Source: Limosilactobacillus fastidiosus (GTDB taxonomy: Bacteria > Bacillota > Bacilli > Lactobacillales > Lactobacillaceae). From it: a stretch of 41,179 nucleotides of DNA. This document shows, piece by piece, positions 9,396 through 18,142 of this stretch (position 1 is its first letter; each line of letters begins with the position of its first letter). The stretch covers positions 1 to 41,179 of the forward strand of contig NZ_JACIUZ010000003.1 of assembly GCF_014145505.1 (NCBI RefSeq). Reading direction: 5' to 3'. Made by a program: the position numbers and the translations under genes. The notes beneath the pieces were generated by a model that did no database searches, was not told the DNA's origin, and was given only the letters and a program-made list of their open reading frames with translations.

Positions 9396-10281
9396 GGAAA
9401 ATCCACGCAAGAAAAGTCGTCAAATTTTAATTTCGCTGATAATTGTGTTGATTTTAATTGCATTACCGACCTATATTTGGATGAAACACAGTAACAAATA
9501 TTTAGCACTGCAAGAAAAATCACGAATGTCACCGGTGATTATGGTTCCTGGTAGTTCTGCAACTAAGGAACGATTTAATCAGTTAATTCGGATTCTTAAT
9601 AAGAATACTGAAAAGAAACATAGTGTTCTAAAGATGGAAGTCTATAATAATGGAAAGATCACTTATAACGGAACAGTTACGCGAAACGATAACGAACCAT
9701 TTATTATTATTAGTTTTGAAAATAATAAAGATGGTCTTTCTAACATTAAAAAGCAAGCATCAATGTTAAACGAGGCATTTAGTGAACTAACTAACCAGTA
9801 CTATTTCAATAATTTTAAGGCGTTTGGTCATTCAAATGGTGGTTTAATTTGGACATACTGGTTAGAACATTATTATTCAGAGTATGATGACCAAATTAAG
9901 ATTAAGAGTTTGATGACCTTGGGAACACCGTATAATTTTGCGGAAAAGTCAATTAATACGCCAACGCAGATGTTTACGGAGCTAATTAAATATCGGGATA
10001 AGCTTCCGAAGAAACTAAATGTTTTTTCAATTGCCGGCACGGAAAATTATGATTCAGATGGTCTAGTCCCTGAGGAAAGTGTTCAAGCTGGTAAATATAT
10101 CTTTCAAAAGCGTGTTGCTCATTATACAACGATGACCGTGACTGGAGATGAAGCACAACATTCTAGTCTTCCACAGAATAAACAAATTGTGAAAATTATT
10201 GAGCAGTATCTCCTTGACGGTAAAAATCCTAATAATCCGGTTAATCGGCGAGGAGCTAGTCAGAATAACGATGATCGCTAA
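9382..10281 (+). CDS. Membrane-anchored alpha/beta hydrolase (DUF915-type)
   Basis: 299 residues. An N-terminal Lys/Arg-rich stretch and a hydrophobic helix (about residues 14-33, ILISLIIVLILIALPTYIW) predict a signal anchor with the enzyme outside the cell. The catalytic domain shows PVIMVPGSSA (oxyanion region), the nucleophile elbow GHSNGG with Ser151, Asp in NYDSDGLVP, and His in EAQHSSLPQN: a complete Ser-Asp-His triad. It resembles the DUF915 family of lactobacillar surface hydrolases. Ester substrate unknown. The ATG has GGAGG eight bases upstream, inside the end of the EIIC gene. Followed 66 bases later by sortase A. Confidence 0.82.
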   Translation: MLKIEENPRKKSRQILISLIIVLILIALPTYIWMKHSNKYLALQEKSRMSPVIMVPGSSATKERFNQLIRILNKNTEKKHSVLKMEVYNNGKITYNGTVTRNDNEPFIIISFENNKDGLSNIKKQASMLNEAFSELTNQYYFNNFKAFGHSNGGLIWTYWLEHYYSEYDDQIKIKSLMTLGTPYNFAEKSINTPTQMFTELIKYRDKLPKKLNVFSIAGTENYDSDGLVPEESVQAGKYIFQKRVAHYTTMTVTGDEAQHSSLPQNKQIVKIIEQYLLDGKNPNNPVNRRGASQNNDDR

Positions 10282-10347
10282 ACTGTTCAAAAGAATAAAA
10301 ACGGGTTATACTATTGCTAGCTTACTAAATGAAAGGAAATTCTAAAG

Positions 10348-11064
10348 GTGAAACAACAAAAAAGAAGAACTCGCGGTTGGCTTCGCTGGACTGCGGTAGT
10401 CATTCTCCTACTAATTGCGTTGGTCTTGATTTTTAACCAACAGATTAAGTACTACTTAACAGAAAGTTATCGCCCACAAATTACTAGGCAAGCAATTCAA
10501 AAGAATCAAGCTAAGCAAAGTAGTGCTAATTATGACTATAATGATGCTCAAGATTTGAGCCTCCAAACAGTGGCAAAAGCACGAGCGAAAAAACAGCCGA
10601 TTAATATTATTGGTGAAATTACTGTTCCAGCAATTGACCTGACGATTCCAATTGCTAATGGGGTCGACAACACAACGTTAGCTTTGGCGGCCGGAACAAT
10701 GCGGCCCAATATGAAGATGGGTGAGGGTAACTATGCGTTAGCTGGTCATAACATGGCTAATGGTAGTAAGGTTCTTTTTTCACCACTGTACTCTAAGTCT
10801 AAGGTCGGTCAGAAAATCTATATTACTGATTTGAAGAATGTTTATAAGTATAAGATTTATGAACGGAAAATTATTGATCCATCAGAGGTTGAAGTAGTTA
10901 ATAATACTAAGAATAAGATTATTACCTTGATTACGTGTGATGAAACAGGAGCTCACCGGTTAATGGTCCGGGGGAGCTATGTTAAGAAGATGCCCTTTAA
11001 TAAGGCTCCACAACAAGTCCAGCATAACTTTAGCAGTAAGTACACTACTGGAAGAAATTCATAA
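10348..11064 (+). CDS. srtA: Class A sortase
   Basis: Transpeptidase that cleaves LPXTG-type signals and links surface proteins to the peptidoglycan cross-bridge. 238 residues with one N-terminal membrane segment (about 11-29). Catalytic His134 in LAGHNMANG, Cys197 in TLITC, and Arg in HRLMVRG (204 or 208). Domain length fits the housekeeping SrtA. Starts with GTG (10348) after GAAAGGAAA. The preceding hydrolase gene is 66 bases upstream on the same strand, with a possible weak promoter in the gap (TATACT near 10306). A strong terminator follows, so this gene ends the cluster. Confidence 0.93.
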   Translation: MKQQKRRTRGWLRWTAVVILLLIALVLIFNQQIKYYLTESYRPQITRQAIQKNQAKQSSANYDYNDAQDLSLQTVAKARAKKQPINIIGEITVPAIDLTIPIANGVDNTTLALAAGTMRPNMKMGEGNYALAGHNMANGSKVLFSPLYSKSKVGQKIYITDLKNVYKYKIYERKIIDPSEVEVVNNTKNKIITLITCDETGAHRLMVRGSYVKKMPFNKAPQQVQHNFSSKYTTGRNS

Positions 11065-11072
11065 ACATAGGA

Positions 11073-11118
11073 GGGCTCCAAAGTTCGGTATTCGAACTCT
11101 GGAGCCCTTCTTGCATTT
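11073..11118 (+). terminator. Terminator after srtA
   Basis: GGGCTCCAAAGTTCG (11073-11087) pairs with CGAACTCTGGAGCCC (11093-11107), 14 of 15 positions, then TTCTTGCATTTTT. Confidence 0.9.
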
Positions 11119-11138
11119 TTAATAAGGATTACGTTAAA

Positions 11139-11255
11139 TTACTTTTCTACCTTTTTAGCTTCATCCATTGCCTTCATTAAAGAAGGGTTCTTTGAATGGC
11201 AGTCCTTAATCATTTGGTAATCTTCTTCACTTAATTCTACAACATACTTTGCCAT
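11139..11255 (-). CDS. Small 38-residue hypothetical protein
   Basis: A short ORF running from ATG (11253-11255) to TAA (11139-11141). It begins MAKYVVELSEEDYQMIKD, continues with a Cys-His (residues 19-20), and ends in a Lys-rich helix (MKAMDEAKKVEK). Composition is highly charged and looks like real coding sequence. A ribosome binding site-like AGTGAGG lies 10-11 bases upstream. A TATAGT -10 with extended TGG (minus strand, about 11290-11295) could start its transcript just beyond the phosphatase stop. I do not recognise a family. It could be a small regulatory or antitoxin-like protein, but no function is supported. Confidence 0.6.
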   Translation of the reverse strand: MAKYVVELSEEDYQMIKDCHSKNPSLMKAMDEAKKVEK

Positions 11256-11329
11256 ATTGAGGGCCTCACTTTCCAATAATCGTAACTATACTATACCACA
11301 ACAAATTAGTGGAATTTGATGAAAATTTA

Positions 11330-11797
11330 CTAAGCTCGAACTTCATTACTTAATTTAGTTAACCAATAGGGAAGTGCTTCTGCAAGATTTTGATATGTAT
11401 CTTCAAAGCGGTGAGTATACCAAGGATCAGGGATAATGGTTCCAACTTTACCTGGGACAATGTCATATACTTGGTAGATTTTATGGCGATCATTTACTGG
11501 TGCCATCTGTAAGAGGTTTCGTTTATTCATGTCATCCATGCAGATAATGTAGTCTGCAGAATCAAAATCATTTTTGGTAATCGGCCGTGAAATAAGGCCA
11601 GCTGGATCTAGATGATGGTGGCGCATTATTTTTTGTGCACCGGGATGTGGTGAGTTACCTTCTTCTTCATTACTGGTTGCTGCAGAGTCAATTTCAATTT
11701 GATTACCTAAATTCTTTTCTTCAACCATTTGGCGAAACATTGCTTCTGCCATTGGAGAACGACAAATATTACCGAGACAAACAAAGAGAATCTTCAT
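11330..11797 (-). CDS. Low-molecular-weight protein-tyrosine phosphatase
   Basis: 155 residues. The P-loop CLGNICRS (C-X5-R) with nucleophile Cys7 and Arg13 sits at the extreme N-terminus. The general acid Asp is in IIPDPWYTHRFEDTY, as in all LMW-PTPs. These enzymes dephosphorylate protein tyrosines, in Firmicutes often linked to exopolysaccharide or stress control. The open frame extends 11 codons upstream (ATG at 11830), but that segment has no binding site. The ATG at 11797 is preceded by GAGGTGG at good spacing and gives the standard MKILFVCLGNICRS start. No cognate kinase is visible in the window. Confidence 0.93.
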   Translation of the reverse strand: MKILFVCLGNICRSPMAEAMFRQMVEEKNLGNQIEIDSAATSNEEEGNSPHPGAQKIMRHHHLDPAGLISRPITKNDFDSADYIICMDDMNKRNLLQMAPVNDRHKIYQVYDIVPGKVGTIIPDPWYTHRFEDTYQNLAEALPYWLTKLSNEVRA

Positions 11798-11942
11798 TTT
11801 AACCACCTCATTGATAATTTTCTCTATCATACCGAATTTGCTAATATTTTGCTAAATTAGTGACTTAGTTATCGCCCAGTAGCCATTGATTTGGTATTAT
11901 AGTTGATACTGAAATAATAAGTTAAAAGAGGAGGAAAAGAAT

Positions 11943-12506
11943 ATGATGGTGATGATGATTGTGATTGTAATTATTATATTGTTAATTGCACTGTATGCTG
12001 GTTTATATAATGGCTTGGTCCAATTACGAACTCACGCTCAAGAATCTTGGAGCCAAATTGATGTTCAGCTTCAACGACGGAATGACTTAATTCCTAACCT
12101 TGTATCAACGGTTAAGGGGTACAGTAAATATGAAGCAAGTACTTTAGAAAAGGTTACTCAACTTCGGAGTCAGTTGGAAACTATTCCTTATAGTGATCGA
12201 GCACAAAAAATGGCAGTTTCGAATGAATTAACGGGAACATTACGGTCACTATTTGCAGTTGCGGAAAACTACCCTAATTTAAAGGCTAGTACCCAGTATC
12301 AATCATTGATGGAAGAATTAAGTAATACTGAAAATAAGATTGCTTATTCTCGGCAATTATATAATTCAACCGTTGCCAACTTGGATGCTAAGATTCAATC
12401 ATTTCCTAGTAACATCATTGCTAAGATTCACCACTTTAAGCAAATGGACTACCTTCAAGTCCCTAAAGAAACAAAGGTAGTTCCTAAGGTTTCATTTGAT
12501 GATTAG
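11943..12506 (+). CDS. lemA: LemA family membrane protein
   Basis: 187 residues. One N-terminal membrane helix (residues 2-21, MMIVIVIIILLIALYAGLY) is followed by a helical domain with QESWSQIDVQLQRRNDLIPN, the signature of LemA. The rest (NLVSTVKGYSKYE, ENYPNLKASTQYQSLMEEL, YNSTVANLDAKIQSFPSNII) matches the family along its length. Function is unknown, though the gene is very often paired with htpX. Here htpX starts 10 bases after the lemA stop, so the two form an operon, pointing to envelope protein quality control. Binding site GAGGAGG 8-9 bases before ATG. Length fits the family. Confidence 0.93.
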   Translation: MMVMMIVIVIIILLIALYAGLYNGLVQLRTHAQESWSQIDVQLQRRNDLIPNLVSTVKGYSKYEASTLEKVTQLRSQLETIPYSDRAQKMAVSNELTGTLRSLFAVAENYPNLKASTQYQSLMEELSNTENKIAYSRQLYNSTVANLDAKIQSFPSNIIAKIHHFKQMDYLQVPKETKVVPKVSFDD

Positions 12507-12516
12507 GTGATAAAGA

Positions 12517-13413
12517 ATGTTGTATCAACAAATCGCAAGAAATAAGCGGAAAACGATCTTAGTATTAACCGGATTCTTTATCCTTGTTGCGTTAATCGGT
12601 GCAGCAATTGGCTACCTTTTTGCTGGAACTACTGTTGGTGGAATTATTATTGCAGGAGTCTTGGTAGCTATCTACATGTCAGTAATGATTAGCCAATCGA
12701 CTGAAGTAGTGATGAGTATGAACAATGCACATGAGATTCATTCGGCCCATGAAGCTCCAGAATTATGGCATGTGGTCGAGGATATGGCGATGGTTGCTCA
12801 AGTGCCAATGCCACGAGTGTTCATTATTAATGATCCAAGTCCCAATGCCTTTGCAACTGGTAACGATCCCCAGCATTCAGCCGTTGCTGCAACTACTGGA
12901 CTACTTCAAATTATGAATCGGGAAGAACTTGAAGGAGTTATAGGGCATGAAATAAGCCACGTTCGGAACTATGATATTCGTCTTCAGACTATTGCCTTAG
13001 CATTAGCCTCTGCAATTACAGCCCTGGTTAACTTTGCGGGTAACTTTTGGTGGTTTGGAGGGAGACGCTCTAATGACGATGATAATGGTACAGTAGGTAT
13101 TTTGACCATAATGGGTTCAATCTTCCTGATTATCTTGGCGCCTTTAGCAGCTTCGATTGCTCAAATGGCATTATCGCGAAATCGTGAATATTTAGCAGAT
13201 GCTGGTTCTGTAGAATTAACGCGAAATCCTCAGGGCCTTATCAGTGCATTAGAGAAATTACAAAATGCACAGCCGATGAAAGATGTAGCGCCAAGTAGTT
13301 CATCATTATATATTAGCGATCCTGAGCTTAACAGGCATCATAAACGGATTGCCCACCTCTTTGATACCCACCCGCCGCTTGAGGACCGGATTAAGCGGTT
13401 GGAAGAAATGTAA
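12517..13413 (+). CDS. htpX: Membrane zinc metalloprotease HtpX
   Basis: 298 residues, family M48. The zinc motif HEISH is at 144-148 with a downstream Glu ligand in [12 protein letters not shown]. There are two N-terminal membrane helices (about 13-33 and 41-59) and two more after the active site (about 160-180 and 195-215). HtpX degrades damaged membrane proteins, a role that overlaps FtsH, also encoded in this window. Second gene of the lemA-htpX pair. I see no CtsR or CIRCE operator upstream of lemA. A long-stem terminator follows. Confidence 0.95.
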   Translation: MLYQQIARNKRKTILVLTGFFILVALIGAAIGYLFAGTTVGGIIIAGVLVAIYMSVMISQSTEVVMSMNNAHEIHSAHEAPELWHVVEDMAMVAQVPMPRVFIINDPSPNAFATGNDPQHSAVAATTGLLQIMNREELEGVIGHEISHVRNYDIRLQTIALALASAITALVNFAGNFWWFGGRRSNDDDNGTVGILTIMGSIFLIILAPLAASIAQMALSRNREYLADAGSVELTRNPQGLISALEKLQNAQPMKDVAPSSSSLYISDPELNRHHKRIAHLFDTHPPLEDRIKRLEEM

Positions 13414-13440
13414 CTGTTAACTTAATAGATTAAATCTAAT

Positions 13441-13492
13441 AGTCACCAGAAGCTAATCTGTTTACCATGATTCAGCATCTGGTGACTTTATT
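13441..13492 (+). terminator. Probable terminator after htpX
   Basis: AGTCACCAGA (13441-13450) pairs with TCTGGTGACT (13478-13487) with a long inner region, then TTATTATC. The T run is weak. Confidence 0.6.
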
Positions 13493-13525
13493 ATCGTGCT
13501 GCTTTTTAATCTATTCGTGACGTGA

Positions 13526-13531
13526 TATAAT
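13526..13531 (+). promoter_or_regulatory. Probable murF promoter (-10)
   Basis: TATAAT with an extended -10 (TGA directly before) 44 bases upstream of murF; no clear -35. Confidence 0.5.
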
Positions 13532-13574
13532 TAAAAAGCTAGACTTAGATATAGGAGATAGAGGGAGCTTTTCC

Positions 13575-14957
13575 ATGAAAATGAAATTGGCCGAAATTGC
13601 GAAGGCAATCGGCGCAGAAAACAATATTGAACAATGGAAAGATGTTGAAATTACGAGTGTGGCTTTTGACAGTCGACAACTCAATTCCGGAGCATTATTT
13701 ATTCCACTTCAAGGGACCCAAGATGGTCACCAATATGTTAAAAGTGCTTTTGCCAACGGCGCAGTTGCCACTCTATGGGCGAGTGATCATGATGTAACAG
13801 TAGCAGATGATCAACCAATTCTAGTTGTTGATGATCCGCTTGAAGCGTTACAAGAACTAAGCAAATACTACTTGCACAAAATTAATCCAATCGTTGTTGC
13901 GATTACTGGAAGTAATGGTAAGACAACGACTAAGGATATGACAGCTTCCATCCTTAGTACGCAGTTAAACGTTACTAAAACTCACGCTAACTTTAATAAT
14001 GAAATTGGTGTGCCAGTAACCTTATTGAATATGGAATCTAGCACTGAAGTTGTCGTTGTTGAAATGGGGATGGATCGTCCTGGACAACTTGATTTCCTGA
14101 GTAAGCTAGTTTCACCGGACTTTGCAGTTATTACAATGATTGGTGAGGCTCATATTGAATTCTTCAGAACGCGTGGTAAGATTGCTGATGCTAAGATGGA
14201 AATTACGCACGGCTTGAAAGAAGACGGCACCTTTATTTTTAATGGTGATGAACCACTTCTTCAAGAACGAGCAGCTGATGTTGAACAACATAAGGTTACG
14301 TTTGGTCGTCAACTAACAGATGATTTCTACGCAACTAGTGTTAAGCAGCATGAAGCGTCAATTGATTTTAAGGTTAATGAATGGCCAGACGAAGAATTTA
14401 CGATTCCCATGGTTGGTGAATATAATGTTAATAACGCATTAGCGGCAATCGCCGTCGGCAAACAACTTCATATTACACCGGTTCATATTAAAAAGGCATT
14501 GAAGAATGTTGAATTAACTGAGAACCGTGCAGAATGGGTTGAAGGTGCTCAGGGTGAGCATATTTTAAGTGATGTTTATAACTCAAATCCAACTGCTGCT
14601 AAGCAAGTTTTAAAGACAGTTGAGGAATTACCAACGAGCGGGAAGCGGATCGCTGTATTAGGTGATATGCTTGAATTAGGAGATGCTTCGGTACGACTTC
14701 ACGCTAGTTTGGCTGAAAACATTGATGCTAACAAGATTGAAGAGCTTTACCTTGTTGGGCCCGAAATGAAGAACCTTCAAAATGAACTGGAGAATGATGG
14801 TTATCCTGCTTCAGCGATTCATCATTATTCGACGGATGAACTTGATCGATTAGTTACAGATTTACAAGCAACCATTAATACTGAAGACCTTGTGTTATTG
14901 AAGGCTAGCCACGGAATCCATTTAGAAAAAGTTTTAGCAAAATTAACAGCAAAATAA
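13575..14957 (+). CDS. murF: UDP-N-acetylmuramoyl-tripeptide--D-alanyl-D-alanine ligase
   Basis: Adds D-Ala-D-Ala to the UDP-MurNAc-tripeptide, the last cytoplasmic step of peptidoglycan precursor synthesis. 460 residues with the three Mur ligase domains: the N-terminal UDP-binding part (VAFDSRQLNSGALFIPLQG), the central ATPase with TGSNGKTTTK at 111-120 and EMGMDRPGQLDFL, and the C-terminal domain with LSDVYNSNPTA. The neighbourhood murF-cshA-acpS-alr is the ancestral Firmicutes order, here interrupted by the inverted dlt operon. Ddl, often just upstream, is absent. Binding site GAGGGAG 8-9 bases upstream. D-Ala supply comes from alr in the same window. Confidence 0.96.
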   Translation: MKMKLAEIAKAIGAENNIEQWKDVEITSVAFDSRQLNSGALFIPLQGTQDGHQYVKSAFANGAVATLWASDHDVTVADDQPILVVDDPLEALQELSKYYLHKINPIVVAITGSNGKTTTKDMTASILSTQLNVTKTHANFNNEIGVPVTLLNMESSTEVVVVEMGMDRPGQLDFLSKLVSPDFAVITMIGEAHIEFFRTRGKIADAKMEITHGLKEDGTFIFNGDEPLLQERAADVEQHKVTFGRQLTDDFYATSVKQHEASIDFKVNEWPDEEFTIPMVGEYNVNNALAAIAVGKQLHITPVHIKKALKNVELTENRAEWVEGAQGEHILSDVYNSNPTAAKQVLKTVEELPTSGKRIAVLGDMLELGDASVRLHASLAENIDANKIEELYLVGPEMKNLQNELENDGYPASAIHHYSTDELDRLVTDLQATINTEDLVLLKASHGIHLEKVLAKLTAK

Positions 14958-14965
14958 ATTGCAAG

Positions 14966-15008
14966 ACCAGCCGACAGACAGAGCTTGTTTAGTCGGCTGG
15001 TAATTTTT
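14966..15008 (+). terminator. Terminator between murF and cshA, overlapping the cshA ribosome binding site region
   Basis: ACCAGCCGAC (14966-14975) and GTCGGCTGGT (14992-15001) form a perfect 10-bp stem followed by AATTTTT. The cshA Shine-Dalgarno (AGGAGG, 15009-15014) starts directly after the T run, leaving no room for a separate promoter downstream. Confidence 0.8.
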
Positions 15009-15021
15009 AGGAGGAACGTAT

Positions 15022-16524
15022 TTGAAGTTTAGTGAATTAGGATTGTCAGATAGTTTATTAAAGGCAATCAAACGTAGTGGTTACGAAGAAGCGACACCGA
15101 TTCAGGAACAAACCATTCCAATGGTATTGAAGGGCCAAGATGTAATTGGTCAGGCGCAAACTGGAACAGGAAAAACCGCGGCGTTTGGGTTACCAATTAT
15201 CGAGCATGTTGATACGGATAATCCAAATATCCAAGCGATTATTATTTCACCAACTCGTGAATTAGCAATTCAAACGCAAGAAGAATTATTCCGCTTAGGA
15301 AAGGATAAGCATGTTCGCGTTCAGGTAGTTTACGGTGGAGCAGATATTCGTCGACAAATTCGTAGTTTAAAGCAACATCCACAAATCCTGGTTGGGACCC
15401 CAGGTCGACTTCGCGATCACTTAAATCGACATACGGTTAAGTTAGATCATATTAAGACATTAGTTCTGGATGAAGCTGACGAAATGCTTAACATGGGATT
15501 CCTGGATGATATTGAAGCAATTATTAGTCAAACGCCTGCTAACCGTCAAACACTGCTCTTTTCTGCAACAATGCCACCAGAAATTAAGAAGATTGGTGTT
15601 AAGTTTATGACCAATCCAACAACGGTACGGATTAAGGCCAAGGAATTAACTACCGATCTTGTTGATCAATATTATGTTCGGGCCCGTGATTACGAGAAGT
15701 TTAATATTATGACTCGTTTGATTGATGTTCAAGACCCTGACTTAACAATTGTTTTTGGTCGGACAAAGCGGCGAGTTGATGAATTATCCCGTGGACTGGT
15801 TGCCCGTGGTTACAATGCTGCGGGAATTCATGGTGACCTAAGCCAAGAACGCCGGACTAAGATTATGAAGCAATTTAAGCGTGGTGACCTTGATATTTTA
15901 GTTGCTACAGATGTTGCGGCGCGGGGACTAGATATTTCAGGAGTTACTCATGTTTATAACTATGATATTCCTTCTGATCCTGATAGTTATGTCCACCGGA
16001 TTGGTCGGACAGGGCGTGCCGGACATCATGGTGTTTCTTTAACTTTTGTAACACCAAACGAAATGGATTACTTGCGTGAGATTGAGAAATTAACTCGCGT
16101 ACGGATGCTTCCTTTGAAGCCACCAACTGCTGAAGAGGCCTTTAAGGGGCAGGTAGCAAGTGCCTTTAATGATATCGATAAATTAATTGCTCAGGACTCT
16201 ACGGAACGTTACCAGGAAGCGGCTGATAAGTTATTATCTACCCATAATGCAACCGATCTTGTTGCTGCTCTTTTGAATGAAATGACAAAAGAACCAGCAA
16301 ATGATGTTCCAGTTAAGATTACCCCAGAGCGACCATTACCACGACGAAGCCATCGTAATGGTCGCTCTGGACATGGTTACCGTGGTCCACGTGATCGTCG
16401 CCATAATAATTACAATCATCGAAAAAGAAATAATAGTGGTCGACGTTCACACCGTAACGACAACCACGGCAAAAGTCATTCTAGTCGCCATTCTTTCAAT
16501 ATTCGTCATCGGAAGGAAGAATAG
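15022..16524 (+). CDS. cshA: DEAD-box RNA helicase CshA
   Basis: ATP-dependent RNA helicase of the degradosome/ribosome-assembly type. 500 residues. Q motif (PIQEQ near 27-31), Walker A AQTGTGKT at 45-52, PTREL, DEAD at 150-153, SAT at 181-183, and HRIGRTGRAG in the second RecA domain. The C-terminal tail (from about 440) is basic and rich in His, Arg, Gly and Asn, typical of RNA-binding tails of CshA in lactobacilli. Starts with TTG at 15022, 7 bases after AGGAGG. Sits downstream of murF with only a terminator between, so its expression probably depends on readthrough or on a promoter inside murF. Confidence 0.95.
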   Translation: MKFSELGLSDSLLKAIKRSGYEEATPIQEQTIPMVLKGQDVIGQAQTGTGKTAAFGLPIIEHVDTDNPNIQAIIISPTRELAIQTQEELFRLGKDKHVRVQVVYGGADIRRQIRSLKQHPQILVGTPGRLRDHLNRHTVKLDHIKTLVLDEADEMLNMGFLDDIEAIISQTPANRQTLLFSATMPPEIKKIGVKFMTNPTTVRIKAKELTTDLVDQYYVRARDYEKFNIMTRLIDVQDPDLTIVFGRTKRRVDELSRGLVARGYNAAGIHGDLSQERRTKIMKQFKRGDLDILVATDVAARGLDISGVTHVYNYDIPSDPDSYVHRIGRTGRAGHHGVSLTFVTPNEMDYLREIEKLTRVRMLPLKPPTAEEAFKGQVASAFNDIDKLIAQDSTERYQEAADKLLSTHNATDLVAALLNEMTKEPANDVPVKITPERPLPRRSHRNGRSGHGYRGPRDRRHNNYNHRKRNNSGRRSHRNDNHGKSHSSRHSFNIRHRKEE

Positions 16525-16531
16525 GGGGCAT

Positions 16532-16580
16532 AATAAAAAGACGTTAACGTCCAGAAATTGGACGTTAACGTCTTTTTATT
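16532..16580. terminator. Bidirectional terminator between cshA and dltD
   Basis: A perfect 22-bp inverted repeat with a 5-base loop: AATAAAAAGACGTTAACGTC at the start of the left arm, mirrored on the right. A and T runs at either end let it stop both the cshA (plus) and dlt (minus) transcripts. Confidence 0.92.
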
Positions 16581-16586
16581 TATACC

Positions 16587-17882
16587 TTATTTACCTAATT
16601 CTTGAACCTTAAATTGGTTAAGATTTTGTTGAGTTGGAATTAAGTTAGCCCATTTTTGGGTTAAGAATTTGTTACTCAACCGGTAGCGTGGTTGTGGTTG
16701 CTGATGTTCAATAAACTTACTTGTTGCACTATCGAATTTAACCCAACCAGCATAACCAATGTGGATAGTATCTTCCATGAAATATGGGTTATTCCCATCA
16801 TGGGAAAGATCAAGGATGTTATTAAAACCTTGTTGTTGAAGTTGGAACTTAATTTTATTAACAGTACGGTAATACATCTGCATGTCCATGCCGGTATATG
16901 CTTCCCAACGACCGTTAACGGGTGGAATAACAAACATTACGCTTGTATTGTTATTCTTGAATTGGTTTAACACAACTTGTAAATCACCATATTCCGGTGA
17001 TTGGTTGTAGTTAAAGTGACGCTGAGAGTTCTCTAATTTCTTTAAGTGAGGTTTAACGTTTTTTGTATAGAAAGAATTCTTAACGTGGAACCTGTTATTA
17101 TCAGTATCCTTAGCAGCCTGATCAATCGCCATCTTGTGAAGCTGACCTTCATTGTATTTTGCCGGAAGTTTATTTACTTTTGGCTTAATAAAACGGTCAT
17201 AGTTATTATCCAACTGTAAACCAGAGAAGAGTACATCCTGATGTTGAAGTAAGGTTAAACGAAAGTTAAGAACTGTTCTATCCCAACCACTTAATGGCTT
17301 TCCTTGAGCAATTTTAGCAGCATTATCAGCCACCGTACCATTATTCCCAATCATTTGGAGTAATCGCTTTGCAACATAGCGATCGTAAGGTGATTTTGGA
17401 TTAGCCTTTTTTAACCAAGTAAGATCAGCTAATTCACCATTATAGTATTTAAATGCGGGAGGTAAAATCCCACTCTTAACAAACCATTGAGGCGAAATAA
17501 TATAGACAGCTTTTTTGTCTCTTAATTGGTCCTCCATAGTGGTGATGTTAAAAAATTGCGGGAGTGATTGTGCCCCACGTTGCCCTAGAAGGAAAGGGGT
17601 GTAATTATGATAACGGGCCGCCATAATTGACGGATGAAAATTATCAAAACGTCGTAATTCACTTGAACCAAAGAAGGGAACGTAACGAGTATTTTTATTG
17701 GAAAGTGCTTGTTGCTTAATTTTCTGGTTTTTAAAAATTACGGGACTAAGTGATGCGGCAGCTCGTTGTTCAGTTTTAGCTGAATAGTGACTACCAAGCG
17801 GCATTGTAAAAAGAATTAAAATCAGAACAAAGGCAAGAATAACTGGGCCAAAGATATACCACAGCCGCTTGCGATTAGTCAT
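16587..17882 (-). CDS. dltD: D-alanyl-lipoteichoic acid biosynthesis protein DltD
   Basis: 431 residues. One N-terminal membrane anchor (residues 9-29, IFGPVILAFVLILILFTMPLG) is followed by an extracellular SGNH-like domain. The nucleophile motif FGSSE holds Ser73-Ser74, and the Asp-His pair lies in DTIHIGYAGWVKFD near the C-terminus. DltD is the extracellular esterase/transferase that helps move D-Ala to lipoteichoic acid. Last gene of dltXABCD. Its ATG overlaps the end of dltC by 8 bases, so translation is coupled. The shared terminator at 16532-16580 follows. Confidence 0.95.
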   Translation of the reverse strand: MTNRKRLWYIFGPVILAFVLILILFTMPLGSHYSAKTEQRAAASLSPVIFKNQKIKQQALSNKNTRYVPFFGSSELRRFDNFHPSIMAARYHNYTPFLLGQRGAQSLPQFFNITTMEDQLRDKKAVYIISPQWFVKSGILPPAFKYYNGELADLTWLKKANPKSPYDRYVAKRLLQMIGNNGTVADNAAKIAQGKPLSGWDRTVLNFRLTLLQHQDVLFSGLQLDNNYDRFIKPKVNKLPAKYNEGQLHKMAIDQAAKDTDNNRFHVKNSFYTKNVKPHLKKLENSQRHFNYNQSPEYGDLQVVLNQFKNNNTSVMFVIPPVNGRWEAYTGMDMQMYYRTVNKIKFQLQQQGFNNILDLSHDGNNPYFMEDTIHIGYAGWVKFDSATSKFIEHQQPQPRYRLSNKFLTQKWANLIPTQQNLNQFKVQELGK

Positions 17883-18114
17883 TTTGTAGCTCCTTTACAC
17901 GATCAGCCATCTTATCAACAGAGCTCCACTGGCCCCGGTCAAATTCAGAAACTGGTACTTGGATATTAAATTGATCTTGAAGTGCCAAAAGAACGCTAAC
18001 TGTAGCCATTGAGTCTAATAAACCATCAGCAAAAAGATCTTCGCTAGTGTCGCTAAAGTCACTTGTGTCTCGACCAGTTGCGTCAGCTAAAATGTTAATA
18101 ATATCGTCTTTCAT
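17875..18114 (-). CDS. dltC: D-alanyl carrier protein DltC
   Basis: 79 residues, acyl-carrier-like four-helix protein. The phosphopantetheine attachment Ser35 is in DGLLDSMATV. DltC is loaded with D-alanine by DltA and delivers it to DltB at the membrane. The prosthetic group is added by an AcpS-type transferase, and acpS lies just across the divergent intergenic region. The open frame reaches back to an ATG at 18174, inside dltB, but the standard start MKDDIINIL at 18114 has AGGAGG nine bases upstream and gives the normal family length. Confidence 0.96.
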   Translation of the reverse strand: MKDDIINILADATGRDTSDFSDTSEDLFADGLLDSMATVSVLLALQDQFNIQVPVSEFDRGQWSSVDKMADRVKELQND

Positions 18115-18142
18115 TGTTAAAATCCTCCTAAATAAATGAGGG

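Noticed and set aside
16301-16612. 103-codon plus-strand frame over the cshA tail
   Set aside because: Out-of-frame reading of the repetitive His/Arg codons of cshA, running through the terminator.
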